Positions 15,244-23,543 of a stretch of 23,543 nt of DNA are shown here, in pieces; position 1 is the stretch's first letter; every line of letters begins with the position of its first letter. Source of the DNA: Actinomyces sp. (GTDB lineage Bacteria; Actinomycetota; Actinomycetes; Actinomycetales; Actinomycetaceae); NCBI GenBank assembly GCA_018375675.1, contig JAHACW010000036.1:1-23543 (forward strand), in the 5' to 3' direction. The notes beneath the pieces are model-generated. The model saw only the letters and a list, made by a program, of their open reading frames with translations, had not been told where the DNA came from and did not search any database. A program made the position numbers and the translations under genes.

Positions 15244-15267
15244 GTTACCAAGACACGTGCTGGTAAC
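15244..15267. promoter_or_regulatory. Operator-like inverted repeat at the transcription start
   Basis: GTTACCA-N10-TGGTAAC is a perfect 7-bp inverted repeat spanning the expected transcription start. Its position suits a repressor site, or a small hairpin at the 5' end of the mRNA. Confidence 0.5.
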
Positions 15268-15294
15268 ACGATGAGGTGAGCTGAGGAGGCGCCA

Positions 15295-15393
15295 ATGGGT
15301 ATGCATGTGCAGACCGCTGTCAGGGGCGATCGGCGCGCTCTCGCCCCATCGGTAGCGACGCAGTGGCGCGTCACCAATCATCGGCACGACTAG
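15295..15393 (+). CDS. Small ORF (32 codons) ahead of the YbjN gene
   Basis: A 32-codon frame starting ATG at 15295 and ending TAG at 15391-15393. A strong ribosome site, GAGGAGG at 15283-15289, lies 5 bp before the ATG, better than that of the following gene. The predicted peptide is basic (six Arg, three His) and has no signal peptide or membrane helix. It ends 9 bp before the YbjN-domain gene, so its translation could feed ribosomes to, or regulate, that gene. No homolog is recognised. It may be a leader peptide, a small protein, or the remnant of a mis-placed start. Confidence 0.5.
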   Translation: MGMHVQTAVRGDRRALAPSVATQWRVTNHRHD

Positions 15394-15402
15394 GGGTACA
15401 TC

Positions 15403-16065
15403 ATGGGCTGGCTATGGCGGGCGGATGCTGACGGGGGAACCGACGGCGAGGAGACGCCTCGCCGCCGCGAACTGCCGGACGATACCGCCTCTGATATGGA
15501 ACAATGGGGAGGTAGCAATGCAGCACCTCCGGAAGGAATTGTCACGGGTAATTCGGAGTTTGAAGCCAATCGTTTCGATATGGTTCGCCCCATCACGCAG
15601 GAGCGCTTAGGACTCCTTTTCGACTCTGAGGGGTGGACGTGGCGTATCGATAGCGATGGGGATCTCTGCGGTTTCTGGGAGGGGCATCTGTTCTGCTTCC
15701 GCTTCCTCGGTGACTCGCGCGAGGTGCTGTCGATCGTTGCCTTCATGAAGAACCTCGTCCCCATTGAATTTGGTGAGGATCTGCGTGACTTCCTGCAGGC
15801 GTGGCACGGTGAGTTCCTGTGGCCCAAGGCCTACGTCGCTGATCAGGACGAGGGGGACCGTGTTGTCGCCGAGGTGAATGCCGATTACGAGTACGGCGCG
15901 ACGGATGCGCAGCTCGTGCAGCAGGTGATGTGTGCGCTGGCGACAACCCTTCAGCTTTTCCGTGCGCTCGAGGAGCGCTATGGCCTCGATGACGATGAAG
16001 GGCCCGGTCCTGCCGGTGGTCATCAGCGCGGGTTTGATGGCCCTGCCTGGCTTCCCGAGAACTGA
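15403..16065 (+). CDS. YbjN-domain protein
   Basis: Cytoplasmic protein of 220 residues. The YbjN-like domain (fold related to type III secretion chaperones) covers about 60-195: an ITQERLGLLFDSEGW helix, WRIDSDGDLCGFWEGHLFCFRFLG (within 79-103), then WPKAYVADQDEGDRVVAEVNAD near 140-161 and a final helix QLVQQVMCALATTLQLFRALEERY. The first 55 residues are acidic and low-complexity. Actinobacterial YbjN proteins have no settled biochemical role. The ATG at 15403 has a weak GGGG ribosome site, unlike the strong site of the small ORF just before it, which suggests coupled translation. An alternative start is not obvious. Confidence 0.8.
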   Translation: MGWLWRADADGGTDGEETPRRRELPDDTASDMEQWGGSNAAPPEGIVTGNSEFEANRFDMVRPITQERLGLLFDSEGWTWRIDSDGDLCGFWEGHLFCFRFLGDSREVLSIVAFMKNLVPIEFGEDLRDFLQAWHGEFLWPKAYVADQDEGDRVVAEVNADYEYGATDAQLVQQVMCALATTLQLFRALEERYGLDDDEGPGPAGGHQRGFDGPAWLPEN

Positions 16066-16086
16066 CTCACATCCTCCCCAAAATTG

Positions 16087-16111
16087 AAGTTGAGTGGAAT
16101 AGACTCAACTT
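16087..16111 (+). promoter_or_regulatory. HAIR operator (HspR site) upstream of clpB
   Basis: AAGTTGAGT-GGAATAG-ACTCAACTT has 9-bp perfect arms around a 7-nt spacer, matching the HAIR consensus CTTGAGT-N7-ACTCAAG in its core. It lies about 75 bp before the clpB start and should bring clpB under the HspR encoded at 8637-9191. Confidence 0.9.
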
Positions 16112-16186
16112 TGGCTTCGTTGTGTCTGTCAGAAGGCGTTGAGTGACTCGACGCCACCAGACAAGAACTTTTGGAGGAGTGATTTC

Positions 16187-18785
<2,599 letters not shown>

Positions 18786-18799
<14 letters not shown>

Positions 18800-18815
18800 G
18801 ATTGCGCGGTACACT
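18786..18815 (+). promoter_or_regulatory. Promoter of the TetR-hydrolase operon
   Basis: TTGATA (18786-18791) and TACACT (18810-18815) with 18-bp spacing. The -35 box lies inside the end of clpB. Transcription would start near 18822. Confidence 0.5.
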
Positions 18816-18827
18816 GACTACCAGTGT
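18811..18827. promoter_or_regulatory. Probable operator of the TetR regulator
   Basis: ACACTG-ACTAC-CAGTGT is a perfect 6-bp inverted repeat overlapping the -10 box and expected start of transcription. TetR proteins usually bind such palindromes in their own promoter, so autoregulation is likely. Confidence 0.5.
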
Positions 18828-18874
18828 GTATTTCGGACGCTCGGTATGTGGTGCCCGCAACAGCAGGAGATGAT

Positions 18875-19663
18875 ATGACAACCCAGAGGAAGGCCCGTGG
18901 CGCCTACTCCGTAGGACAGGCGACGCGTGAATCCATCCTCTCGGCAGCGATGGTTCTGATTGCAGAGCGAGGCTATAACGGCTTTTCCCTGCGTGACCTT
19001 GGCCGCCGAGTCGGCATTTCGCACCCCGCGGTGGTCTATCACTTCCCGTCGAAGGAAGCCATCCTGCGCAGCGCGATCCAGCGTCACGAGGAGATGAACG
19101 CGCTCTTCGACGTCTCCATTAATGAGGAGGCGGAAGGCGGTTTCGACGAGGGTGGCATCACCGCAGGCTCGTTTGTTGACTGGGCGGTCGGGGAAATGCG
19201 CTTCGCCATGAAGCCCGGCGCCGACGCGGCCATCGCCCTGGACTGTGTGCTGTGGGCCGAGTCGTCCTCTGAGACGCACCCTGCACACGCACACTACAAG
19301 TACCGCACCCAGCAGATGGAGGAAGCCCTCACTGCGATGATCCAGAACTTCGTGGACGAGGAGGGTGCCGAAATCGGTACGACTCCTCGTACGCTTGCGA
19401 GGATCCTCATCCGCTACTGGTACGGCTCTGTCGTCTCGGCTCGCTACAACGACGAGCCGATCGACGCTCGTGAGTTCGTCGCGGACTTCCTTGCTGTGTG
19501 TGTGCAGCTCCTGCGCCTGCCTGCGCACTACGTGCTGCAGCTCGGGGCTTCGGTCCCCGAGGAGGTTGCAGAAGTTTACGCGCGCACGCTGCGTAAGATC
19601 AGCGAAAAGACCACCGCAGCCGCCGAGGCAGGTGCGGCTCCGGCTCCGGAGGCCACCGCGTGA
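18875..19663 (+). CDS. TetR-family transcriptional regulator
   Basis: Regulator of 262 residues. The N-terminal helix-turn-helix is typical: ATRESILSAAMVLIAERGYNGFSLRDLGRRVGISHPAVVYHF in pieces over residues 16-57, followed by PSKEAILRSAI. The C-terminal ligand-binding part is all-helical and divergent; its last 20 residues are Ala/Pro/Glu-rich. The ATG at 18875 is chosen because GCAGGAG precedes it and the upstream frame overlaps the promoter palindrome. It overlaps the following hydrolase gene by 4 bp (GTGA), so the two are translationally coupled. The ligand is unknown; the coupled hydrolase may act on it or on a related ester or amide. Confidence 0.92.
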   Translation: MTTQRKARGAYSVGQATRESILSAAMVLIAERGYNGFSLRDLGRRVGISHPAVVYHFPSKEAILRSAIQRHEEMNALFDVSINEEAEGGFDEGGITAGSFVDWAVGEMRFAMKPGADAAIALDCVLWAESSSETHPAHAHYKYRTQQMEEALTAMIQNFVDEEGAEIGTTPRTLARILIRYWYGSVVSARYNDEPIDAREFVADFLAVCVQLLRLPAHYVLQLGASVPEEVAEVYARTLRKISEKTTAAAEAGAAPAPEATA

Positions 19664-20463
19664 TCGGCCCACTGCCGTCCTTTGATGTCGCCCTCGTCCT
19701 TCGTGTCGGGGGCGACGTCGTCTATGCGTATGGAGACGTCGATCGCGTGTTCCCGCTCGCGTCGGTGACCAAGCCGATCGTTGCGTGGTCGGCGCTAGTC
19801 GCGGTCGAACGAGGCCTGATGTCCCTCGATGATCCCGCGGGTCCCGAGGGCTCGACGGTTCGTCACCTGCTGGCCCATGCCTCGGGCCTGCCGTTCGAGG
19901 GGCGCCGCCCCGTCGCTGCTCCTGAGAAGCGCCGGATCTACTCGAACGAGGGCTTCGACGTCCTCGGCGAGGTGATTGAGGCCGCGACCGGCGTCGGCGT
20001 CGCCCAGTGGGTGCGTGAGACGGTCTTTGAGCCGCTCGGCATGGCGATGGCTGATATTCCCGGTAGCCCCGCTCATGCGGGCGTTGCCAGTGCGTCCGAT
20101 GTCAGCCTGTTCGGCGCTGAGCTCGCGAGCCCAATGCTGGTGAGTGGCCCCTTGGCAGCCCTCGCCGCACTGTCGCAGTTTCCTGCGCTCGCCGGAGTTA
20201 CGCCCGGCTACGGGCGTTTCAATCCCTGTCCGTGGGGCCTCGGTCTCGAGATTCGCGGCGAGAAGTCGCCGCACTGGACCGCGCCCGATGCTTCCCCGCG
20301 CACGATCGGGCACTTCGGGCAGTCCGGCTCCTTCGTGTGGGCAGACCGCGATCTTCGCGCCAGCGCTGCCTTTGTCGGCGCGGAGCCTTTTGGGCAGTGG
20401 CATCACGACAATTGGTCGGCCCTCAATGCGCAGTTGCTGCGCCTCGCGCGCGAGCATGCGTAA
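19660..20463 (+). CDS. Serine hydrolase, beta-lactamase/esterase fold
   Basis: Protein of 267 residues in the class C beta-lactamase-related serine hydrolase family (PF00144 type). The nucleophile motif SVTK is at 35-38, the Tyr motif YSN at 94-96, and HFGQSG at 218-223 takes the place of the KTG box. There is no signal peptide and the N-terminus begins right at the core fold, so it is probably cytoplasmic. That makes true beta-lactam resistance unlikely; an esterase or peptidase-like role on a small molecule is more plausible. It is shorter than typical AmpC-like enzymes. GTG at 19660 overlaps the TetR stop. A hairpin follows the gene. Confidence 0.88.
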   Translation: MIGPLPSFDVALVLRVGGDVVYAYGDVDRVFPLASVTKPIVAWSALVAVERGLMSLDDPAGPEGSTVRHLLAHASGLPFEGRRPVAAPEKRRIYSNEGFDVLGEVIEAATGVGVAQWVRETVFEPLGMAMADIPGSPAHAGVASASDVSLFGAELASPMLVSGPLAALAALSQFPALAGVTPGYGRFNPCPWGLGLEIRGEKSPHWTAPDASPRTIGHFGQSGSFVWADRDLRASAAFVGAEPFGQWHHDNWSALNAQLLRLAREHA

Positions 20464-20474
20464 TCGATACGGAA

Positions 20475-20502
20475 CGAGGCCTGGGCGCGTACCCAGGCCT
20501 CG
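20475..20502. terminator. Hairpin between convergent genes
   Basis: CGAGGCCTGGG (20475-20485), a 6-nt loop, and the complement (20492-20502): an 11-bp perfect stem between the serine hydrolase (plus) and exonuclease (minus) genes. There is no T-tract, but the position suits bidirectional termination. Confidence 0.6.
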
Positions 20503-20541
20503 ACCTGTGTCGGCTGGCTGAGTTCCGGCCTCGTTGGCCTC

Positions 20542-21357
20542 TTAGTCGACGTCGACGATGACGGGCACGTGGTCGGACGCGCCCTTTCCCTTGCGCTCGT
20601 CGCGGTCAATCTGCGCGCCGCTCACGCGTGCAGCGAGGGACGGCGAGCAGTAGGCGAAGTCGATGCGCATGCCCTCGTTCTTGGGGAAGCGCAGCTTTTG
20701 GTAGTCCCAGTAGGTGTAGTTTGTGACGCGCTCGCGCGTGACCTCGACCCAGCCGTCCGCGGCGAAGGCTGCGAAGGCCTCGCGCTCGGGAGCCGACACG
20801 TGCGTGGCTCCTTCGAAGGCGCTCATGTCCCACACGTCCTCGTCCAGAGGGGCGACGTTCCAGTCACCGACGAGGGCGATGAGGGCGCTCGAATCGGCGA
20901 GCCAGCAGCGGCCCTGCTCGGCGAGATTCGCGAGCCACTCCAGCTTGTAGGCGTAGTGCGCGTGCGTGAGTTCGCGGCCGTTGGGGACGTACAGGCTCCA
21001 GATTGTCATCGACGAGGCCTGCCCGTCCTCGGAGGGGAGGGCGTTGGTCGTGTCGATGGTGACGCCGAGTGCGCGGGCCTCGACGACGGGCGGCTCGCCG
21101 AAGGCGGGCTGGGTGGGGAAGTGGTCCTGCGCGTCCAGGATCGGCAGGCGCGAGGCGACGGCGACGCCGTTCCACTGGTTGAGACCGTGGATGGCGACGT
21201 GGTAGCCGGCCTCCTCAAAGGCTTCCGTAGGGAACTGGTCGGGGCGGCACTTAATTTCCTGCATCGCCAGCACGTCCGTGTCTGAGCGCTGGAGGAAAGC
21301 AATGACGCGGTCGACGCGCGTGCGGATGGAGTTGACGTTCCAGGTCGCAAATCTCAT
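20542..21357 (-). CDS. xth: Exodeoxyribonuclease III / AP endonuclease
   Basis: DNA-repair nuclease of 271 residues of the ExoIII/EEP family, cutting at abasic sites and trimming 3' ends. Motifs: WNVNSIR (6-12), catalytic glutamate E34 in QEIK, YVPNG near 123-127, GDWNVAP (164-170), MRIDF in the later part, and SDHVPV at the C-terminus (S261-D262-H263). The ATG at 21357 begins directly at the family's usual MRFATWNVNS; a frame extending 37 codons upstream runs through promoter-like DNA and the Zur-like site region and is not family sequence. No ribosome-binding site precedes this ATG; a TANNNT box lies 7 nt upstream, suggesting a leaderless mRNA. Confidence 0.95.
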   Translation of the reverse strand: MRFATWNVNSIRTRVDRVIAFLQRSDTDVLAMQEIKCRPDQFPTEAFEEAGYHVAIHGLNQWNGVAVASRLPILDAQDHFPTQPAFGEPPVVEARALGVTIDTTNALPSEDGQASSMTIWSLYVPNGRELTHAHYAYKLEWLANLAEQGRCWLADSSALIALVGDWNVAPLDEDVWDMSAFEGATHVSAPEREAFAAFAADGWVEVTRERVTNYTYWDYQKLRFPKNEGMRIDFAYCSPSLAARVSGAQIDRDERKGKGASDHVPVIVDVD

Positions 21358-21364
21358 GGGGTCG

Positions 21365-21370
21365 AGCCTA
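21365..21370 (-). promoter_or_regulatory. Candidate leaderless -10 box for the exonuclease gene
   Basis: TAGGCT on the minus strand, 7 nt before the ATG. This is the third gene here with a TANNNT box 6-7 nt from its start and no usable ribosome site. Confidence 0.35.
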
Positions 21371-21430
21371 TCGGCGGGGGAGAGCGGTGGCTGCGTGAAA
21401 CGCGCGTGAAACATGCCTGATCGGTGTGAG

Positions 21431-21459
21431 TTGTGTGAGGGCTTATTTAGAGTGATAAT
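21431..21459 (+). promoter_or_regulatory. Promoter of the surface-protein gene
   Basis: TTGTGT (21431-21436) and GATAAT (21454-21459) with exact 17-bp spacing; the start would be near 21466, about 30 bp before the ATG. Confidence 0.65.
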
Positions 21460-21468
21460 GATTCTCAC
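21452..21468. promoter_or_regulatory. Zur/Fur-type metal-regulator box
   Basis: GTGATAATGATTCTCAC is a 17-bp dyad with one mismatched pair, centred at 21460. It resembles the actinobacterial Zur consensus (TGAAAATGATTTTCA type) and covers the -10 box, so a metal-loaded repressor would block transcription. A Fur-type regulator or DtxR is less likely but possible. Confidence 0.65.
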
Positions 21469-21496
21469 CTACAACATAGCTAGAAAAGGCACTCGA

Positions 21497-23543
21497 ATGT
21501 CACACCTGCGACGCATCAGCACGGCTGCGCTCGCCCTCTTCCTGGCGCTGACCCCCGCCGCCGCGTGGGCCGGTCCCGACCAGGACAAGGAATGGATCGT
21601 TACTGGACAGCACGTTGATGCACCCATCCCCGTCTGGCATGACGACACCAACAGCTTCTCTCTCAACACCATCAACATGCCGATGGAGAAGACCGCTCTG
21701 TGGATCCCCAAGGCGTGGACCGGCACCGGCGAGAAAGACGAGGCGAAGTCCCAGCTCGTCATCCCGGCAAAGCGTCCCGACCTGGCCTTCTTGGGTGCCG
21801 AGGGCACCGTCCTGAACGCTGCGCCTCAGAATCCCGGCCCCGGTAACACGCCCATCTGGGCGGGGCTCGGCGCCGGCGAAATTGGCGACACCGACAAGTT
21901 CGAGGGCGAGACCTACACGCTCGACCTCATCAGCGTCGACGGCCCGGGCCGCATGGAGATGTTCATCGACAACGGCGATAGCGTGAACCGCTTTCTCTCC
22001 AGTCACGACACCGCGTACCGCAGCGTCTACAACCCGCGCCACACGCACCTGTACACGACCTTCACGCAGCCGGGTCGCTACGTCGCGAACTACAAGATGA
22101 CCGCCCGCAGCGCCGACGGCACCGCTATCTACTCCTCGCCGATCACGCCGCTGGTCTGGCAGGTCGGTGGCGCGAACCCCGCCGACGGCACCATCAAGGA
22201 CATTGAATCCGCCTATAACGGGGCGCGCGCTGAGCGCACCGACGGAAACGCCGCCACTCCGACCCTCACCGTGTCGCACCACGGCGAGCGCGAGCACCCC
22301 GGCGACAACCACCTGACCGACATCACGCTGGACACGGGTGTCGCCACCGACACGGGCCGCGCATGGATCACCGTCAACGGCTACTTCCTGACCGAGGTTG
22401 GTGTCGAGGGTGGCCGTGCGACCATCTCTGAGCTGCTCGGCGCCGATACTGCGGCCGTCCAGGCGATCTACATTCCCGGCGACTCCGCCTCGGCGCGCTG
22501 GATCTCCCAGACCGTCCAGTACTCGCAGAAGGACACCGAGCCCGTCACCGTCGGCGCTACCGACACGATCCTCGGCCCCTCGAACCCGGATCCCGCCCCC
22601 GTGTGGAACCCCGATCACCTGCCGATCTCCTCGCGCCGCGTCGAGGTCTCCTACGACCTCCTCCCTGGCTCGACCGATCAGTACACTGCCACGGTGCGCG
22701 CCAACGACCCGACCCTGCGCGCCACGTACAAGATCGAATTCCTCGAGTCCAAGTGGGATTTCAGCCCCTGGTGCTCCATGGAAGGCACCCTGGGTGCGGG
22801 CGGCATGGACATGAAGACGCAGGACCTCGGCGTGTGCCAGTCCGACCCCATGTTCATGCGCGTCACCCTGCGCCCCCACCCGCTCTCGGACGCGGTCATG
22901 ACCGTCGCTGAAGCCTCCGACGTGACCGTCGGCTCCCACGTCGGCCTCACCGCCATGCTGAAGATGCGCGACGGCATCGCCGCCCCCGAAGAGCCCGAAC
23001 CTGCCCCGAACCCGACGCCCGCGCCTGCTCCCGCGCCCGATAACGGCGGAAACGACGCAACTCCGGACCCGGCCTCGTCCCTGCTGAGCGACCCCGTGGA
23101 GATCGCGCGCGGACACCTGGACGTGCGCCTCACCCAGGCCAGCGGCGAGGGTGGACTCACCTACGGCCTGGCCGTCAAGGATGACTCCCTGACCAACGCG
23201 CGCACTTCCGTGCTGCGCACCGTCGGCTCCACGACCCTCGCGGTCGCACCCAACGCGCGCTTCGTGCGTCCTGCGTCCCTGTCCGACCCGAGCTACGACG
23301 TGCTCGGACCGGTGGGTACCGCAACCTACGTGCTGCCCGAGACGCAGAACAGCGACATCGTGTGGCCCGGCCTGTCCACCGAGGGCATCGACTACGCGGC
23401 CCTGCCCGAGGGGGCCGACCTGACCCTGCACCTCGCGCAGGCCCCCGAAGGCGCTCGCGTTGCATTCTTCCAGGGCGGCACCTTCGGTGCGGGCGCGAAG
23501 GTACACTTCGACTCGACCAAGGGCGACGGCCTCGTCCACACGA
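21497..23543 (+). CDS. Secreted actinobacterial surface protein (anchored-repeat/choice-of-anchor M type), partial
   Basis: An open frame from ATG at 21497 to the window edge, 682 full codons with no stop; the 3' end is missing. AAAAGG precedes the start. The signal peptide is clear: MSHLRR, hydrophobic core, cleavage near AAAWA. Residues about 40-240 form a first domain, with LWIPKAW, DLAFLGAEG, PIWAGLGAGE and a closing GRYVANYKMTARSADGT. A middle region without recognised family (about 240-490) holds two cysteines. A Pro/Ala/Glu linker (about 497-530) precedes a second domain from about 532 with DPVEIARGHLDVRL, a YVLPETQNSDIVWPGLST segment and VAFFQGGTFG. Both domains resemble the actinobacterial surface-anchored repeat domain that accompanies metal-type ABC transporters. 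With the Zur-like box, a metal or metallophore uptake role at the surface is the best guess. The C-terminal anchor is beyond the window. Confidence 0.85.
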   Translation, partial: MSHLRRISTAALALFLALTPAAAWAGPDQDKEWIVTGQHVDAPIPVWHDDTNSFSLNTINMPMEKTALWIPKAWTGTGEKDEAKSQLVIPAKRPDLAFLGAEGTVLNAAPQNPGPGNTPIWAGLGAGEIGDTDKFEGETYTLDLISVDGPGRMEMFIDNGDSVNRFLSSHDTAYRSVYNPRHTHLYTTFTQPGRYVANYKMTARSADGTAIYSSPITPLVWQVGGANPADGTIKDIESAYNGARAERTDGNAATPTLTVSHHGEREHPGDNHLTDITLDTGVATDTGRAWITVNGYFLTEVGVEGGRATISELLGADTAAVQAIYIPGDSASARWISQTVQYSQKDTEPVTVGATDTILGPSNPDPAPVWNPDHLPISSRRVEVSYDLLPGSTDQYTATVRANDPTLRATYKIEFLESKWDFSPWCSMEGTLGAGGMDMKTQDLGVCQSDPMFMRVTLRPHPLSDAVMTVAEASDVTVGSHVGLTAMLKMRDGIAAPEEPEPAPNPTPAPAPAPDNGGNDATPDPASSLLSDPVEIARGHLDVRLTQASGEGGLTYGLAVKDDSLTNARTSVLRTVGSTTLAVAPNARFVRPASLSDPSYDVLGPVGTATYVLPETQNSDIVWPGLSTEGIDYAALPEGADLTLHLAQAPEGARVAFFQGGTFGAGAKVHFDSTKGDGLVHT

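Overview
The window is a high-GC actinobacterial chromosome segment. The gene content (HspR with HAIR operators, MurT/GatD, an LAXTG-anchored fucosidase, an actinobacterial repeat-type surface protein) fits a host-associated member of the Actinomycetaceae such as Schaalia/Actinomyces. That placement is inference from gene content, not from a marker-gene comparison. No tRNA, rRNA, CRISPR array, insertion sequence or phage gene was seen.

Layout. Positions 1-452 carry no convincing gene but hold a striking four-copy, exactly symmetric repeat array. On the minus strand follow a GNAT acetyltransferase (453-908), the 23S rRNA methyltransferase RlmC (976-2133) and a secreted, cell-wall-anchored GH29 alpha-L-fucosidase (2213-4585). 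A regulatory region of about 470 bp with three HspR operators (HAIR) leads into the plus-strand heat-shock operon dnaK-grpE-dnaJ-hspR (5059-9191), closed by a strong hairpin. After a gene-free gap of 566 bp comes murT-gatD (9758-11805), the lipid II amidation pair. Next are two tandem paralogous small membrane proteins (11940-12596, 12799-13542), each with its own similar terminator, then a DUF418 membrane protein (13631-15043). A gap with a promoter, an inverted repeat and a 32-codon small ORF precedes a YbjN-domain protein (15403-16065). clpB (16187-18799) has a perfect HAIR operator. A TetR regulator and a serine hydrolase form an overlapping pair (18875-20463). A minus-strand exonuclease III (20542-21357) converges on them. 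Divergent from it is a Zur-box-controlled, secreted surface protein that runs off the right edge (21497-23543).

How the genes work together. HspR (8637-9191) should repress both its own operon and clpB through HAIR sites, so the DnaK/ClpB disaggregation system and its regulator all lie within about 14 kb. MurT and GatD form one enzyme. The fucosidase and the right-edge surface protein are exported cell-surface functions suited to a mucosal niche. The right-edge promoter has a Zur/Fur-like palindrome over its -10 box, which implies metal (probably zinc) control.

Most unusual features: the dyad-symmetric repeat array at the left edge; a MurT without the zinc-ribbon cysteines expected of the family; the duplicated membrane-protein/terminator cassette of unknown function with an in-frame 15-bp tandem repeat; and the small ORF with a strong ribosome-binding site ahead of the YbjN gene.
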